A stretch of DNA of 6,418 bases from positions 1 through 6,418 of the forward strand of contig CAMLMI010000282.1 in assembly GCA_946480965.1 (NCBI GenBank). Direction: 5' to 3'. Under the pieces are notes generated by a model. It worked only from the letters and a program-made list of their open reading frames with translations. It searched no databases and had not been told where the DNA came from. The stretch comes from an uncultured Verrucomicrobiales bacterium. GTDB taxonomy: Bacteria; Verrucomicrobiota; Verrucomicrobiae; Limisphaerales; CANJSG01. Shown here piece after piece: positions 5,953-6,418 of this stretch. Numbering within the stretch: the first letter of the stretch is position 1; each line of letters begins with the position of its first letter. The position numbers and the translations under genes are program-made.

Positions 5953-6418
5953 TTACAGCCACCACCACCAGTTGGCGTTCACCCGTGCGCCCATCTGCTT
6001 GAACGGACGCCATTCCACGTGGTTGTCACCGAAGAGCACGTTCGCGCCCGAGGGCATCCGGTTGTCCGTGTGGCTGGTGCTGTGGTGGGATGTGATGCCG
6101 CTGGTGCTGGTGATGCGGGTGAAGTTCGAGGCCTGGACCGGCGCGGTCTGTTCGGACAGGACCACATCGCTGACCAGCTCGGTCACGGAGGCGTTGGTCA
6201 TCGCGGAGTAGCGCGAGGCCCACGGCCCTTTGTTGGGGATGGTGCCGGTCAGACCGCCGCGCGCGATCCACCAGGAGAAGCCGGTGACAACATAGCCGTC
6301 GTAGCGGTTCCACCACAGTTCCAGGTTGTCGATCTTGTTGTTCTGGTTGAAGGCGGCGCAGTAGAGCACCTCGTGTTTCCCGCCGAAGTTCCGCATCAGC
6401 TCCGCCATGCTGTCCCGG
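5953..6418 (-). CDS. C-terminal part of a type II secretion/pseudopilin-like protein (N-terminus outside window)
   Basis: The minus-strand frame is open from the right edge to a TAA at 5955-5953, giving 154 residues; an internal Met at 6408 is probably not the true start. The end, 'GANVLFGDNHVEWRPFKQMG', matches the conserved C-terminal segment of Verrucomicrobiota and Planctomycetes proteins that carry an N-terminal prepilin cleavage/methylation motif. It is a variant of the 'H-X9-DG' processing-associated region, with DN in place of DG and Met at the His position. Earlier parts, such as 'DGYVVTGFSWWIARGG' and 'SDVVLSEQTAP', also fit that family. The protein ends in NANWWWWL, four consecutive tryptophans before a final leucine. 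The diagnostic prepilin N-terminus (GFTLIE-type) must lie beyond the window, so the class is inferred from the C-terminus. Members are thought to be pseudopilins or exported proteins processed by prepilin peptidase. Confidence 0.8.
   Translation of the reverse strand, partial: RDSMAELMRNFGGKHEVLYCAAFNQNNKIDNLELWWNRYDGYVVTGFSWWIARGGLTGTIPNKGPWASRYSAMTNASVTELVSDVVLSEQTAPVQASNFTRITSTSGITSHHSTSHTDNRMPSGANVLFGDNHVEWRPFKQMGARVNANWWWWL

Noticed and set aside
5387..6211. 274-codon plus-strand open frame spanning the dehydrogenase 5' end, the intergenic gap and the pseudopilin gene
   Set aside because: It is antisense to two recognised genes, and the middle part has no protein-like pattern or plausible start site.

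Overview
The window looks like chromosomal DNA of a Verrucomicrobiota bacterium, most likely of the Pedosphaera/Limisphaera type. This is inferred from gene content, not from a marker gene. The indicators are a secreted delta-60-repeat protein ending in a 'QESTNLVDW...FYRL' tail, a pseudopilin-like protein with an 'LFGDNHVEWRPF' C-terminus, GC-rich coding DNA, and few clear Shine-Dalgarno sites. No rRNA, tRNA, CRISPR array, insertion sequence or phage gene was seen.

Layout. Positions 1-275 are the 3' end of a plus-strand gene for a lysine-rich, probably coiled-coil protein. A strong intrinsic terminator follows at 300-334. Next is a compact plus-strand module: an ECF sigma factor (368-943), a small single-pass membrane protein in the usual anti-sigma position (983-1288), and a membrane-anchored Spy/CpxP-like protein with two LTxxQ-type motifs (1285-1770). 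The last two overlap by four bases. A secreted seven-repeat delta-60 protein follows (1847-3448). It ends 6 bp from a convergent minus-strand DUF4241 gene (3455-4078). The minus strand continues with an NAD(P)+-dependent aldehyde dehydrogenase (4310-5767) that resembles alpha-ketoglutaric semialdehyde dehydrogenases and has its own intrinsic terminator. At the right edge is the C-terminal part of a type II secretion/pseudopilin-like protein (5953-6418), cut by the window end.

How the genes relate. Only the sigma/membrane/LTxxQ trio reads as a functional unit: a plausible envelope-stress regulator in which the membrane protein restrains the sigma factor and the LTxxQ protein senses or buffers the periplasm. 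The delta-60 protein may be exported to the surface. The DUF4241 and dehydrogenase genes show no clear link to their neighbours. Apart from the unassigned anti-sigma candidate, the window is mostly ordinary chromosomal content, and I see no convincing new defence or mobile system.
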